A stretch of 49,392 nt of DNA from Clostridia bacterium (GCA_017461365.1 JAFTYG010000071.1:1-49392), one strand, 5' to 3'; counted from the first letter of the stretch, positions 26,701 to 35,683 are shown. Notes: generated by a model from the sequence alone, not told the origin. Made by a program: numbers and translations.

Positions 26701-27432
26701 TACTCCGAGCTTACGCGCATCCCAGCAAAGCTGTCGGTATCCCGTCTCTCGCCCGATATACTTGACGAGAACGATACCTCCGCCGATCTCACTGTCGCAG
26801 AAAAAACAAGGATACCCGACTTTTTCATAACGGGAAAGCCCCACGCCGCTACCTCCGCCGAGCGAGGAACGGCAACGCATCTGTTCTTGCAGTTCTGCGA
26901 TTTCCGCCGCGCAAAGCAAACGGGAATTTCCGAGGAGATCGCAACGCTCACCGAAAAACGCTTTATCCCCGAAAATATCTCGGAGCTCATCTATGTCGAC
27001 GAGCTTGAAAGATTTCTTGAGAGTGAGCTTGCCGAGAGAATATATGCCGCCGACAGTATGATACGCGAACAACGCTTTAACGTGCTTCTCCCCGCCGCGG
27101 CATTTTCGGAAAGCAAGGATTTTCAAAAGCTGCTCTCCGACGAGTCCTTGGCAGTCCAAGGCGTTATCGACCTTATACTCATTGACAAAAACGGAGATGT
27201 CGAGCTTTACGACTATAAGACCGACAGGCTGACAAAGACTGAGCTTTCGGACTACGGCGCGGCTAAGGCTAAGCTTAACGCCGCTCACGGTCTGCAACTT
27301 TCATATTACGCGTACGCCGTCGAAAAGCTCTTTGAAAGAAAATGTACGCGCGTCTGCATTTATTCCACACATTCGGCAAGGCTTTATGACGTAGATATAA
27401 CTCCTCTCCGCCTTCCCGATACCGAAAAATAA
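23722..27432 (+). CDS. addA: ATP-dependent helicase/nuclease subunit A (AddA)
   Basis: 1236 residues, the usual AddA length. UvrD-type helicase motifs: Walker A SAAAGSGKT (Lys36), TFTRAAATELRDR, motif II YIDEYQDVD, GDIKQSIYGFRGAEP, TTMHHSKGLEFPV and VALTRARERLYI. The C-terminal nuclease motif is ELYDYKTDRL at about residue 1160. A lysine/arginine-rich insert KKKKRRRKK lies near 553. It unwinds and cuts DNA ends as part of AddAB. AAGGAGG is 5 bp upstream of the ATG. Confidence 0.97.
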   Translation: MSEIKATEKKWTKGQLAAINIRDKTLLVSAAAGSGKTATLTERIIRSLTDKDSPSDISKMLIVTFTRAAATELRDRIFKALSEELAKDPQNRRLNEQLIKLGSAKICTIDAFYLDIIKQNFTALGISASARIADSSELDILKKSTMDEVIDYFYDTDSAFPSFAECFIRTKSIYMLAEPLLDLYDSVLSCPEGIEFLKKSAQYLQDAADKELNFFDTPYGQSILRELRAKFEYFPRVLDDAYKHAEDNADIIGKRSACYAYELEFSKNVYSALMQNSVEYDGIRELFLSYSPPNLGAIKRGEQDSEEGIFYKEKRKEIKDDITALRDKIFSRSNADVCEEMRMTAKNVDMLYRVLSEFSARLREEKLRRNVMDFDDVKRYTMKLLVNADGTPTELAKKYSEQFTDIYIDEYQDVDLVQDSIFSSISKNNRFMVGDIKQSIYGFRGAEPKVFASYKERFYSLDTENEEIPPENVPEATIFMSENFRCDENIIKFTNTVCSRIFCASAESIGYTSADDLRFSKFPPRGDNKAEVAVILTKNAEPDEDENDTETKKKKRRRKKAEDALDKEELEAEYIAEKIASLVGKERLANGELIKAGDVAILYRSNKMVAYLVDALAKRGILCSEGGGDSYFESPDVLLVLSLLNVVDNPHRDIHLAATLCSPLFEFTLDDLIAIRKSAPDAYSLYDATAEYGKGESDLAKKCRDFDEKLSELRASSLSLPVDRFLRLLFESDVFAASGLLSDRDSFGEGGNLLRLYDYARTFEAGSFKGLYNFIEFINTLIENGKMLEVVPKDRCAERVTLTTMHHSKGLEFPVCFICGTGSKKNMKQLNGSLLYEYPTGVAMKLSDSTGFSRVNTPLREAIAKNKFISEIEEEMRILYVALTRARERLYITAAINSDADKIKTAARMTARYTCRYTLTHCMSFIDWILIPFEDSASDVYSCCTLRFLSADECVKAPEANENTPDETQKTERPEPDRALCESLKEKFAYSYGYSELTRIPAKLSVSRLSPDILDENDTSADLTVAEKTRIPDFFITGKPHAATSAERGTATHLFLQFCDFRRAKQTGISEEIATLTEKRFIPENISELIYVDELERFLESELAERIYAADSMIREQRFNVLLPAAAFSESKDFQKLLSDESLAVQGVIDLILIDKNGDVELYDYKTDRLTKTELSDYGAAKAKLNAAHGLQLSYYAYAVEKLFERKCTRVCIYSTHSARLYDVDITPLRLPDTEK

Positions 27433-27433
27433 A

Positions 27434-27477
27434 GCACGGGCTGTCTCATTCATAAGTGAGACGGCCCGCGCTTTTTT
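27434..27477. terminator. Bidirectional terminator between addA and GH92
   Basis: A 14-bp stem with few mismatches (27434-27447 with 27458-27471) is followed by TTTTTT on the plus strand and by TTTATTTTT on the minus strand. It can serve both convergent units. Confidence 0.9.
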
Positions 27478-27524
27478 ATATTTTTATTCCTTTTGAACTG
27501 CCGAAACGTAGGCTCTGCCATATG

Positions 27525-29696
27525 TCAGACGGTAACCGTTTTGTCAAGCGAAAACGGAAGCTGTCCGTCTCCGTGTTTTTGCCCCGACGGTGCGTCCGAC
27601 ATATAAAAGCAAAGCTCACCGCCGCTCATTATATCGCAGTGATCTACCGACGTTTTTTCAATGCGCTCACCGCAGAAGTGTATCTCCTTGCAGTAAAGCC
27701 TATCCTCTGCATACCCCTCTGCCCTGACCGTCAACACCTTTCCACGGGACAGATGAAGCCTTGCCGACCTTACCGACGGCGAAGCCAAAACGTACTCGCC
27801 CGTACCTTGACATACGGGATAAAATCCAAGCGCCGAAAAGATATACCACGCCGACGTAGAGCCCGTGTCCTCATCCCCGGGAAATCCCCCGTCATATGAA
27901 AACAGCTCGCGAACCGCTCTTCTCACCCAAAAGGCAGCGCTGTCTCTGTCGCCTATGCAGGAAAACAGATAGGGTATATGGAACGATGGCTGATTTGACA
28001 GCGCGCACTGCCCGAATTCGGGGTGCTCAGCCATCTCGGTCATTTCGTGTATCTCGTCGGAATATCCGCAAAGTCGGTAAAACGGAGGCTCGGCAAAAAG
28101 CGCGCAAAGTCTTTCGTGCAATTGCTCTTTTCCGCCCAAAAGCTCGGCATATCCGAGAATATCGTGACACGCCCCGAAGCTCGTCTGCATAGGTCCCGCC
28201 TCGGTATATTCTCCGCCCCAATCGTATTTCGAAAAATCTATCCGCATATTGCCCTCTCGGTCGCGTCCGCGCAGATACCCTGTTTCGGCATCGAAAAGCC
28301 GTCTGTAATTTTTCGAGCTCTCGCGCATATCTTCGGCAAGCGCGTCGTTTCCCAAAAGCTCTGCTATCTTAGAGATACAAAAATTTCCGTAGGAATAGTC
28401 GATAGTCTTGTTTACCGACTCGCAGTAAGCCGTCGAAACGTAACCGATGCTGTTAAAGTCCTCAATGCCATCTCTTCCGTACGCTGAGGAAAAAGACGCT
28501 TCCTTTGCGTGCCTGCAAAGAGCCGTGAGCATTTCCGAAAGCCTTTGTCTGTCGGTAATTATCCCCTTTACCGCGCCGTCCGCAAAAATATTGTCGACCG
28601 ACGTGCCGGGCATACAGTTTATCGGTACTCCCGCCATACATCTCGGCAAATATCCGCTGTGTCTGTAGTAGCTCATAAGTCCGTCGCAGATCTCGGCATA
28701 TCTGTCGGGAGCGATCACCGACCACAAGGGAAAGAGTGTGCGGTAGCCGTCCCATAGCGCCATATCGGTATAGAGCACGCCCTCGTACACCTCGCCGTTT
28801 TCGGGGTATCGGTAACGTGTCTTTCCGTCGGGACATGGCTCATGCAGAGGTCTCGGAAAGAGAAAGCAACGGTACATACAGCTGTAAAAAGTGCGCATCC
28901 GAGCTTCATCTGCATCTATCTCTATTTTGGAAAGCTCCTTTTCCCACGCGTCCGCACACTCCCCCCGAAGCTCGTCTGCCGATCTGCCCCATACCTCGCG
29001 TTCAAGCAAAAATTCTGCCTGCTCGAAGCCTATCATTGACGAAGCAAAACGTGCGACGACCGCTCCGCAGCCCTCTCCGAAAACGACCGACACCGAAAGC
29101 TCACCGCTCTCAACGTAAGCGCACGGAGCGTCAAGCTCGAAAACAGTGTACATAAAAAATTTTTCCGAGAGCCTGCTTGTGCCGTTTCGGAGCTTCAGAT
29201 AAAGTCTTTTTCCGTCATCTGAGACAGAAAGCTCCATATGTCCCGACGGGACAGAAAGCGATATTGCCCTCTTTCCCGACATAAATCCCGACGAGGCGAA
29301 ATCGGCTGTGAATATCCCCCCGTGAGGCGTGGGAACGACAGACAGATCGATGCCGTAAAGATTGAGATACGCGCAAATCCCCGTCGGCGTAAGGCGCGCG
29401 CTTCGTCTGCGATAGGTCGTGCGCTTATGCTTTTGGTAGTTGCCTCCACTCTCACTGATATAGGCGCTGAGCGTAAAGGTATTGTAGTCCTTGAGCCACG
29501 GGGAAAACTGATGCGTCAGACGAATTCCAAGAAACGTCACGTCATCGGGATGAAAAAATCGAAGTCCCTTCCTTGTCTCGGGAGAAAAATGAGCCGTTCC
29601 GAAAGGCACTGCCGCTATCGGCAAGGTCGCCCCCGAGGAGAACTCAACCGTCGAATTCGTCCCCATTTTTGTATTTACGTAGTCAATGTACTTCAT
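27525..29696 (-). CDS. GH92 family alpha-mannosidase
   Basis: 723 residues, no signal peptide, so likely cytoplasmic. The opening VNTKMGTNSTVEFSSGATLP, ALWDGYRTLFPLWS, MPGTSVDNIFADG and the late hallmark GDEDTGSTSAWY (about 607-618) then SALGFYPVCQG are GH92 signatures. The family uses calcium and inverts alpha-mannosides, often alpha-1,2 or alpha-1,3 in high-mannose N-glycans or yeast mannan. The usual GNDDxGQMSAW is here GDEDTGSTSAW, so substrate contacts may differ. It overlaps the preceding lipoprotein gene by 4 bp and ends the cluster. Confidence 0.9.
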   Translation of the reverse strand: MKYIDYVNTKMGTNSTVEFSSGATLPIAAVPFGTAHFSPETRKGLRFFHPDDVTFLGIRLTHQFSPWLKDYNTFTLSAYISESGGNYQKHKRTTYRRRSARLTPTGICAYLNLYGIDLSVVPTPHGGIFTADFASSGFMSGKRAISLSVPSGHMELSVSDDGKRLYLKLRNGTSRLSEKFFMYTVFELDAPCAYVESGELSVSVVFGEGCGAVVARFASSMIGFEQAEFLLEREVWGRSADELRGECADAWEKELSKIEIDADEARMRTFYSCMYRCFLFPRPLHEPCPDGKTRYRYPENGEVYEGVLYTDMALWDGYRTLFPLWSVIAPDRYAEICDGLMSYYRHSGYLPRCMAGVPINCMPGTSVDNIFADGAVKGIITDRQRLSEMLTALCRHAKEASFSSAYGRDGIEDFNSIGYVSTAYCESVNKTIDYSYGNFCISKIAELLGNDALAEDMRESSKNYRRLFDAETGYLRGRDREGNMRIDFSKYDWGGEYTEAGPMQTSFGACHDILGYAELLGGKEQLHERLCALFAEPPFYRLCGYSDEIHEMTEMAEHPEFGQCALSNQPSFHIPYLFSCIGDRDSAAFWVRRAVRELFSYDGGFPGDEDTGSTSAWYIFSALGFYPVCQGTGEYVLASPSVRSARLHLSRGKVLTVRAEGYAEDRLYCKEIHFCGERIEKTSVDHCDIMSGGELCFYMSDAPSGQKHGDGQLPFSLDKTVTV

Positions 29697-31885
29697 CCCG
29701 CGTTTTGCGCTTCCTCTGCGGCATACATATCATGTATAGCCTTATAATCGGGCAGTTTGTCTCCCTTGGGCTCATATTCACTCAGAATTATCTCGGTCGT
29801 CCCCTCGCCCATAACTATTATCTTCTCTACGTATTCAGCTTCATTTACGATATATTTGTTCGGCATATCCTGAAGCTTTGATCCCGTAAGAGCTATCAGA
29901 CGTTCAAAGAGATTGCTCGGATCGGGCCTCTGCCATCCGTATATCGTAACCGGCCAGAGCACCACGGGAGCCTCGATCATATCGTAAAGCTCTCTTGTAG
30001 CGCCCTCATATCCGTGGTGGGAATACTGAACGAAATCCGCCTTCAGCTCGGATGCGGGAATATTCTTCTCAACCACACGGCTTGCGCTCTCCATAATGTC
30101 TCCGAGGAACATCACAGTCTTTCCACCGAAGGTCATGCGAAGCACCGTAGACGTGTCGTTTACAACAGCCCCCTTGACGGGATATATGTCCTCATGTGTA
30201 AAGAGTACGTCAAACCTCGCGTCGGCAACGTAAAATGTCATTCCCGTGTGAAGCTTTCGATATATTGCCGCGCCCTTGTATTGCTTCATAAGCGAGCTTA
30301 TCGTATTCTCCCACGAGGACTCTCCGTAGCCCTCGGCGGCAAAATTGTAATAAAACGCCTTTACCGTGACCGCATCCTTATATTTAGGCGTAAACGCCTG
30401 AAGCGCTCCGAAATGGTCGCCGTGCGGATGTGTGATTATCCACGCCGAGATTACGGGTACTTCGTCGGCAGTATTTGCTTTGAGGTGGTTGTAAAGATTG
30501 TCCGCCTCTGTCTCGCTGTTATAACCGCCATCGATTATTACAAAGCTTCCGTCAGCAACCTTCATAACGTAGGACATACCTCCGTTTGTCGCCGTCGTCC
30601 TTACGTCAACGTACATCTGCCACATTGTAGGCTTGTACCCGTCGACGGTTGTGTACGCCGTCTGCTCGGACGAGGGATAAGAGGTAGCGCCCGTCTTTTC
30701 CGCGAACACTCTCATTTCCTCAGTCGCTGCAACGTAAGACACGTAAATATCCGCGACAGCGCCCGAAAGCCGTACGTATTTGTTCTCCGCTATACTGTAC
30801 TCATCCATTTTGGCATATCCCAACGAGGAAAGCAGCGACAGATATTCGCTCCGCGCGCCGTCACTGACCTTCTCATATACCATCACCAACGAGCCGTCGC
30901 CCACGTCATCTGTTCCGATAAGCTCACCCTCGGCAAGACGCGGAACACTTTCCATCCATTCATAAACGCACTTTTCAAATTTGTGATCCGACATAAGCAA
31001 ATATTCTCCCTTGTAAGTTCCCTTTACCATCGAATTTATATTACTGATAAAATCGGTTACGGCAATCGACAGCTTGTCTGTCATTCCCGCGCCTATAACT
31101 ATCTTCTTTCCCATTATGCACGACGTCATAGTTATAACGTCAATGCCGCCGTAAAGCTCCGCGCTTTCTTCTCGGCTCGTCTCGCCTATGAGAATCTCAT
31201 ATTCGCTCTCGGCGCAAACGTCCGACTTTGCCACTCCTACTTTACAATCAAGCGCCTTGGCTATGGCGCTCCGAATGTCCGAGGCAAGCTCTCGCTCACC
31301 GTTTGTATTGGCATCGGGATAGATTATCTGATACCGAAAATTTCCATCCGCGTCAACGAGAGAGCACATATCCGCCGCGCCGTCATAGGTCACTGACAGC
31401 GCGCTGTCTATCTTTAGCGTCGATCCATCGACAGTTGTATATTTTTCAAAAAGATCATCGACCGCCGCCTCAAGCATAGCGTCGTTCGAAGCAACGATAA
31501 CGAGCTTGTCTCCCACAAATTCCATTTTGTAGCCCGTAACGCCAAGTCCGTCAAGACAGCTCACCGTTGCTTCTCTTCCCGAAATACCTATCAGTATCTC
31601 ATATTGCGTTTCGGGATATTTTTGCGTGTTGTCAGTCTTTCGCGCAAGCTTTACCCCCGTAAGACGCTCGACTTTCTCCGAGATCGACTTCGCCAAGGTC
31701 TTTACGCTATCGGTGGCGCTCTCGCTCATAACTATCTCAAAAGCACTCTCCCCATCCGTTACGAGCTCTCTGTAGACAGCTTCTGTTTTGGTGTCGGTCT
31801 CACTTCCATCACCTCCGCCGTTCACACAAGCGCTAAAGGACAGAAGCGTTGCCAACACAAGAAAAATTGATAACAGCCTTTTCAT
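29693..31885 (-). CDS. Lipoprotein with metallo-beta-lactamase fold domain
   Basis: 730 residues from the ATG at 31885 (GAAAGGA upstream). A lipoprotein signal ends at Cys20 (FSAC). Two related modules follow, each ending in a YEILIG motif (near residues 95-100 and 229-234), like a duplicated accessory domain seen in clostridial glycan proteins. From about 435 comes a metallo-beta-lactamase fold with THPHGDHFGAL (His486, His488, Asp490, His491), FLGDI and QYSHHGYEG, closest to the ComEC/Rec2-type hydrolase domain. It should act on the outside of the membrane. Substrate unknown; the neighbour GH92 suggests glycans or glycan-linked phosphate esters, but this is inference. Confidence 0.8.
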   Translation of the reverse strand: MKRLLSIFLVLATLLSFSACVNGGGDGSETDTKTEAVYRELVTDGESAFEIVMSESATDSVKTLAKSISEKVERLTGVKLARKTDNTQKYPETQYEILIGISGREATVSCLDGLGVTGYKMEFVGDKLVIVASNDAMLEAAVDDLFEKYTTVDGSTLKIDSALSVTYDGAADMCSLVDADGNFRYQIIYPDANTNGERELASDIRSAIAKALDCKVGVAKSDVCAESEYEILIGETSREESAELYGGIDVITMTSCIMGKKIVIGAGMTDKLSIAVTDFISNINSMVKGTYKGEYLLMSDHKFEKCVYEWMESVPRLAEGELIGTDDVGDGSLVMVYEKVSDGARSEYLSLLSSLGYAKMDEYSIAENKYVRLSGAVADIYVSYVAATEEMRVFAEKTGATSYPSSEQTAYTTVDGYKPTMWQMYVDVRTTATNGGMSYVMKVADGSFVIIDGGYNSETEADNLYNHLKANTADEVPVISAWIITHPHGDHFGALQAFTPKYKDAVTVKAFYYNFAAEGYGESSWENTISSLMKQYKGAAIYRKLHTGMTFYVADARFDVLFTHEDIYPVKGAVVNDTSTVLRMTFGGKTVMFLGDIMESASRVVEKNIPASELKADFVQYSHHGYEGATRELYDMIEAPVVLWPVTIYGWQRPDPSNLFERLIALTGSKLQDMPNKYIVNEAEYVEKIIVMGEGTTEIILSEYEPKGDKLPDYKAIHDMYAAEEAQNAG

Positions 31886-31904
31886 TATTTTCTCTTTTCC
31901 TTTC

Positions 31905-31931
31905 AAAAAAGGGGCATTCAGCCCCTTTTTT
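31905..31931 (-). terminator. Internal terminator between small protein and MBL lipoprotein genes
   Basis: An 11-bp perfect stem (31905-31915 with 31921-31931), 5-nt loop, whose minus-strand right arm ends in TTTTTT. It begins 2 bp after the small protein stop and ends 20 bp before the lipoprotein start. No promoter fits in that gap, so it should reduce, not abolish, expression of the last two genes. Confidence 0.85.
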
Positions 31932-31933
31932 AT

Positions 31934-32071
31934 TTATTCGCTCCAATCCAAGGATGAAATATCCGTACCGTCGTCAAAGGAGCTGAGCAGTGACAACACA
32001 GACATAGTAACTATATCCTGAGTTTTAAGCATATCTGTTTTGCAAACAGGCGTATTATACGTTTTTCTCAC
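31934..32071 (-). CDS. Small protein of 45 residues, unknown function
   Basis: A GTG start at 32071 has AGGTG 6 bp upstream and opens a frame of 45 codons plus TAA. The product begins RKTYNTPVCKTDMLKTQDIV and continues TMSVLSLLSSFDDGTDISS, ending LDWSE. It lies 12 bp after the CBM9/GLUG gene and directly before a terminator, so it is in a real operon slot. There is no signal peptide or membrane helix. The YNTP opening followed by an aliphatic/acidic segment and a DGTD tail recalls short unnamed proteins in other Clostridia, from memory only. Role unknown; a modified peptide or secreted signal are both untested guesses. Confidence 0.7.
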   Translation of the reverse strand: MRKTYNTPVCKTDMLKTQDIVTMSVLSLLSSFDDGTDISSLDWSE

Positions 32072-32083
32072 AGCAGTCACCTC

Positions 32084-34147
32084 TCAATTCACATTCGTAG
32101 GCGCGGGCGTTACAAGATGCTCCACCGCACCGCTTACAGCCGTACCGTCGGTAAGCGTCCACACCGTAGTTACGTATATCTTATATTCGTTTGCTGCGTC
32201 AAGACCGTTGAGCGTAAGCGTGTATATAGCATTATCCTCTCCGTCAAGGATACCCGCATTAAGGTCTGTCGCTGTCTTTGTCTCACCGTTCGCAAGTACC
32301 GAATTGTACGCTACCTTTGCAAGAGCATACGCGTTACCGTTCTTGTCAGAAGCTCCATAGCCCCAGACCGCACTCTTGCCGTTCTTGTCGGTGATAGTCA
32401 CCTTGAAGTCCACGCTCTCATAGTTGAGCGACGCGATCTCTCCGAGAATACGTACGCCAAACTTACCGTCTGTCTCAACAGTTGTCTGCCAATAAACGGT
32501 CGAGAACATATCAGCAACGGCTACGGGAAGAACTCCCATCTCCGTATCTATCCATGCGCCTTCGTACTCACCTATTGTATTCGCTGCACCGTAGCGCGCT
32601 CCGAGAAGCGCTCCGCCGTTAGTTTTGTTGATAGTTCCCTCAAAGCTGTACGCTGTGTTGTGACAGATCACGTCGGTAAAGGTGATAGGCGTCTGAACGT
32701 TTCCGATGATACCGCCAACGGTACCGCCCGAAACAGTTCCCGCAAATACGACGTTCGTCATCGAAGAAGGATTTTTAGGACTGCTCCACGAGCCACCGAC
32801 AACGCCTCCCGTTTTCTTGCCGTCAATACCCAAAACGGTAACATTTTCACCGACGTAAATGTTCTCGAGAGCCGACGTGCCCGTGTGGAGCGTACCTACA
32901 ACAAAGCCGCCGTCCTTCGATGCCTTCGTCGTCATATATCCGTTGTCAAAGCGAATGTTCTTTATCGCGCCTCCCTTGAGGTGTCCGATAAGACCGAATT
33001 CGGTGTCATCGCTTTCGTTTACGTGATAAATTCCCTTTACCCAATGCCCCTGTCCGTCAAGCGTACCGTAGAAGCGGTTTATCGTTCTCCACTCCTGAGG
33101 TACGTCGGAGGTACCTGCGCTGAAGCTATCCCAATCAACGTTCGGATTGAGATCGATGTCATTTGTTATAAGGAAGGTCTTGCCCTCCGTAAGAGCCTTT
33201 GCAATACCGTCGTCCGTAACAGCCGCAAGCGCATAGGAAAGACCGAGAAGATCCGCCGCATCCTCTATGAGATACGCACCGTCCTCATTTGTCTTTGCAG
33301 AAGCAAAGGTCTTGTCGGTTATCGCCCAGTTTGCCATATCGGGCGTATATTCCATAAGCGTTACGGGATCGTGACCGTAGCGGTCGCCGTCAACTCCGCT
33401 TACGTTGTGATTGACGTGATAACCAAATCCCGTAGGATTGAATTTTACGCCTATCTCCTGTCCGGCATTCGGAGCCGTTCCGATAGCCGACCAAGGAATT
33501 ACCGTCTCCATTACGTAACCGTCAGACGTTTGTCTGCTGTATCCCGTTATTGCGGAATTTGCAACGTAGCCTCCCTTGTCAGACGGATATTTGATCTCTC
33601 TCGTTCTTACAAAGGAGCTTACCGTCTCACCGACTCCCGAAAGGTTGGGAGAAACAGCAACCACCAAGGAGGTAAGAGTGTTCGTCGATACGCTTGCGGG
33701 GAGCATGATATTGTAGCTTGATATGTCGCAATCCTTGCCGTTCGGGTTCCACGTGTATTCATTATTCCAGCTTGTTCCGAGCTCGTCTCCGATGTTATCG
33801 GCATACTTTCCGCCGTTGTCTACGGTCTGAAGAACGTACAGATTGTCCTCATCCCACATGAATTTCACAACGGCAACGTAGGCTATCGTCTCGTTGGTGC
33901 TTGTGTAAGTAGCGTTCTGCGCGTGGCGGTAGCCGAGAACGCTATCCCATGCGCTGTCGTCGATCGTGGGAGCAGCCTCTCCGCTCCAGTAGTAGGCATC
34001 AAGGCCTGTGGTGGTAGCGCTGTCCATCATCTCATAGGTATGCGTTACCGTCGAGGGTACGGAGGTATAAGCCGCCGTTACACTCAGCGACGCAAATACC
34101 GCAAGTGTCATACACAGCGCAAGCGCGGTCGCAATAATTTTTTTCAT
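32084..34147 (-). CDS. Secreted protein with CBM9-like domain and GLUG repeats
   Basis: 687 residues. A Sec signal peptide (about 1-26, ending SVTAA). Residues about 45-275 resemble a family 9 carbohydrate-binding domain (AYYWSGEAAPTIDDSAW, FMWDEDNLYVL, VIPWSAIG). FYGTLDGQGHWVKGIY (about 359-374) and FGLIGHLKGGAIKNIRF, GGVVGGSW, VGGIIGNV form four or so GLUG beta-helix repeats to about 530. A C-terminal fibronectin-like region closes the protein. There is no sortase motif. It lies 30 bp after the solute-binding gene and likely helps capture glycans at the cell surface. Confidence 0.8.
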   Translation of the reverse strand: MKKIIATALALCMTLAVFASLSVTAAYTSVPSTVTHTYEMMDSATTTGLDAYYWSGEAAPTIDDSAWDSVLGYRHAQNATYTSTNETIAYVAVVKFMWDEDNLYVLQTVDNGGKYADNIGDELGTSWNNEYTWNPNGKDCDISSYNIMLPASVSTNTLTSLVVAVSPNLSGVGETVSSFVRTREIKYPSDKGGYVANSAITGYSRQTSDGYVMETVIPWSAIGTAPNAGQEIGVKFNPTGFGYHVNHNVSGVDGDRYGHDPVTLMEYTPDMANWAITDKTFASAKTNEDGAYLIEDAADLLGLSYALAAVTDDGIAKALTEGKTFLITNDIDLNPNVDWDSFSAGTSDVPQEWRTINRFYGTLDGQGHWVKGIYHVNESDDTEFGLIGHLKGGAIKNIRFDNGYMTTKASKDGGFVVGTLHTGTSALENIYVGENVTVLGIDGKKTGGVVGGSWSSPKNPSSMTNVVFAGTVSGGTVGGIIGNVQTPITFTDVICHNTAYSFEGTINKTNGGALLGARYGAANTIGEYEGAWIDTEMGVLPVAVADMFSTVYWQTTVETDGKFGVRILGEIASLNYESVDFKVTITDKNGKSAVWGYGASDKNGNAYALAKVAYNSVLANGETKTATDLNAGILDGEDNAIYTLTLNGLDAANEYKIYVTTVWTLTDGTAVSGAVEHLVTPAPTNVN

Positions 34148-34177
34148 AGCATTTCCCTTTCTTTAAATATAAATTTT

Positions 34178-35683
34178 TTATTTTACGTTTACGCCGAAGA
34201 ATTTGTAAAGAGATTCAAGGTCGCTCTGATAGCCCCCTCTCTGTCCCTCATAATTCGACGTAAAATTAGCTCCGTTTCCGTACTCGTATATATTTGTCAG
34301 CAAGGAATAAGGATTTTTGCCGAGCACACTGTTATACGCCATAATAAAATCAACGTCTATCGTACGGCGCAACAGATCGAGCATATCCGAAAGCTGCTCG
34401 TTGACCATATAACGTCCGTCCATTACCACGTCGTAATACGTAGGTCTTACCTCCTGATAGGAGTACATCGCAAGCGCCTCGGTGATAAGTCCGACAAACT
34501 CGCTGTCCTTGATATTCTTGGGTATCGTCACACCGCTCACAGAGTCGCGCATTACAGTGTGATATTCAAGCTGAGAGTCATCGTACATCGGCAAAGGAAG
34601 CAGTCCGTAGCTGTTGCCCGTCTGCAGACCGTCGGCAATGCCTACCATCTCGCTGAGCTGCTGAGTGTAGAAAAGCACACTACCCTTGTTGAACATATCG
34701 GTCGCGTCCTTTTCTGAGATACCGCCTTTTCTGAAATACACCTGAGCATTGTTTCCGACAAAATCAAGGAAATCGTCGCCGAATGTCGTAGTACGCAAAG
34801 GAAGCACCTCGGGGAAGCTGTATATCGGGAACGCGCCCGACGTGTCAGCCTCGGTCAGCGATATTTCACAGGACGTTATAAAGCCTCTCGCCGCGTGTCC
34901 CTGAAGAATAACACCGTAATCGTCCTCGGTGGTGTGAGGTATCGCAAGAGAATATTTCTTGAAATTCTCCCACGTCCACTCGCCTTCCTCAACAAGCTCG
35001 TAAAAGTCTATCGGCTCACCCGTCGAATCCTTGATGTAATTGTTCGCAAGAGTCTCGTTGAAAAATACGACCTGCATATACTCGTAAAGCGTATATGCAA
35101 TATCGCCCACGGCTATGTAGAACTTGCCGTTTATCTGCGCATCCTCATAAAACTGCTTGCTCCACCATTCCTTTTCCATATCTAAGTATTCAATGTCGGT
35201 AAGGTCATAGGTGTAGCCGTTAACAACACAGGTCATCTGTACCGAGAAATGAGCGCTTACAAGGGAGTAAGGTGACCATCCGCTCTGAACGGTATTGAGA
35301 TACTTTTCGCTGAAATCCCCCATATCTCCCCAACCGCCGGGCGTCTCGTCGATGGCAAGCGTGACGTTGTATCTCGATCTCACCTGCTCGTTACGGGTGA
35401 ATATCGCATTCGAGAGAGTATCCCCCGAAACCTTTTCGGGATCAAACTCATATGACGTCGTCGTTCGGCTGAGAATTCTGTATTCCTTTCCGCCGTAGTC
35501 GACCGTCGGAAGCGTGTCGCCATCGTTTACCGTACTTTCGGTATTTGTCGAAGTCTCTGTAGCGTCGGTTACGTCTGTCGCTTTTCCCGAATCCTCAGTA
35601 TCGGGAGCTTCATTCTTGCATCCCACAAGAGCGGCAAGCAGGAAAAGTAAGACAAGAAGCATACACAAAATTCTTTTTTTCAT
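34178..35683 (-). CDS. Extracellular solute-binding lipoprotein (ABC family 1)
   Basis: 501 residues. The signal ends at Cys22 (ALVGC) and is followed by a Thr/Ser/Asp-rich linker (about 25-55). The body has the family 1 binding protein look: NEQVRSRYNVTLAI, DLTDIEY, VVFFNETLANNY, GEWTWENFKKYSLAI and FNKGSVLFYT. It would bind a sugar and pass it to an ABC importer, but no permease or ATPase gene is in this window, so it must use a partner elsewhere or act as a sensor. It is the first gene of the cluster, divergent from an AraC regulator. Confidence 0.85.
   Translation of the reverse strand: MKKRILCMLLVLLFLLAALVGCKNEAPDTEDSGKATDVTDATETSTNTESTVNDGDTLPTVDYGGKEYRILSRTTTSYEFDPEKVSGDTLSNAIFTRNEQVRSRYNVTLAIDETPGGWGDMGDFSEKYLNTVQSGWSPYSLVSAHFSVQMTCVVNGYTYDLTDIEYLDMEKEWWSKQFYEDAQINGKFYIAVGDIAYTLYEYMQVVFFNETLANNYIKDSTGEPIDFYELVEEGEWTWENFKKYSLAIPHTTEDDYGVILQGHAARGFITSCEISLTEADTSGAFPIYSFPEVLPLRTTTFGDDFLDFVGNNAQVYFRKGGISEKDATDMFNKGSVLFYTQQLSEMVGIADGLQTGNSYGLLPLPMYDDSQLEYHTVMRDSVSGVTIPKNIKDSEFVGLITEALAMYSYQEVRPTYYDVVMDGRYMVNEQLSDMLDLLRRTIDVDFIMAYNSVLGKNPYSLLTNIYEYGNGANFTSNYEGQRGGYQSDLESLYKFFGVNVK

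Noticed and set aside
30014-31396. Plus-strand frame of 460 codons
   Set aside because: Antisense to the MBL lipoprotein, no start site, no recognisable domain.
32117-33721. Plus-strand frame of 534 codons
   Set aside because: Antisense to the CBM9/GLUG gene; composition is that of a reverse-frame shadow.
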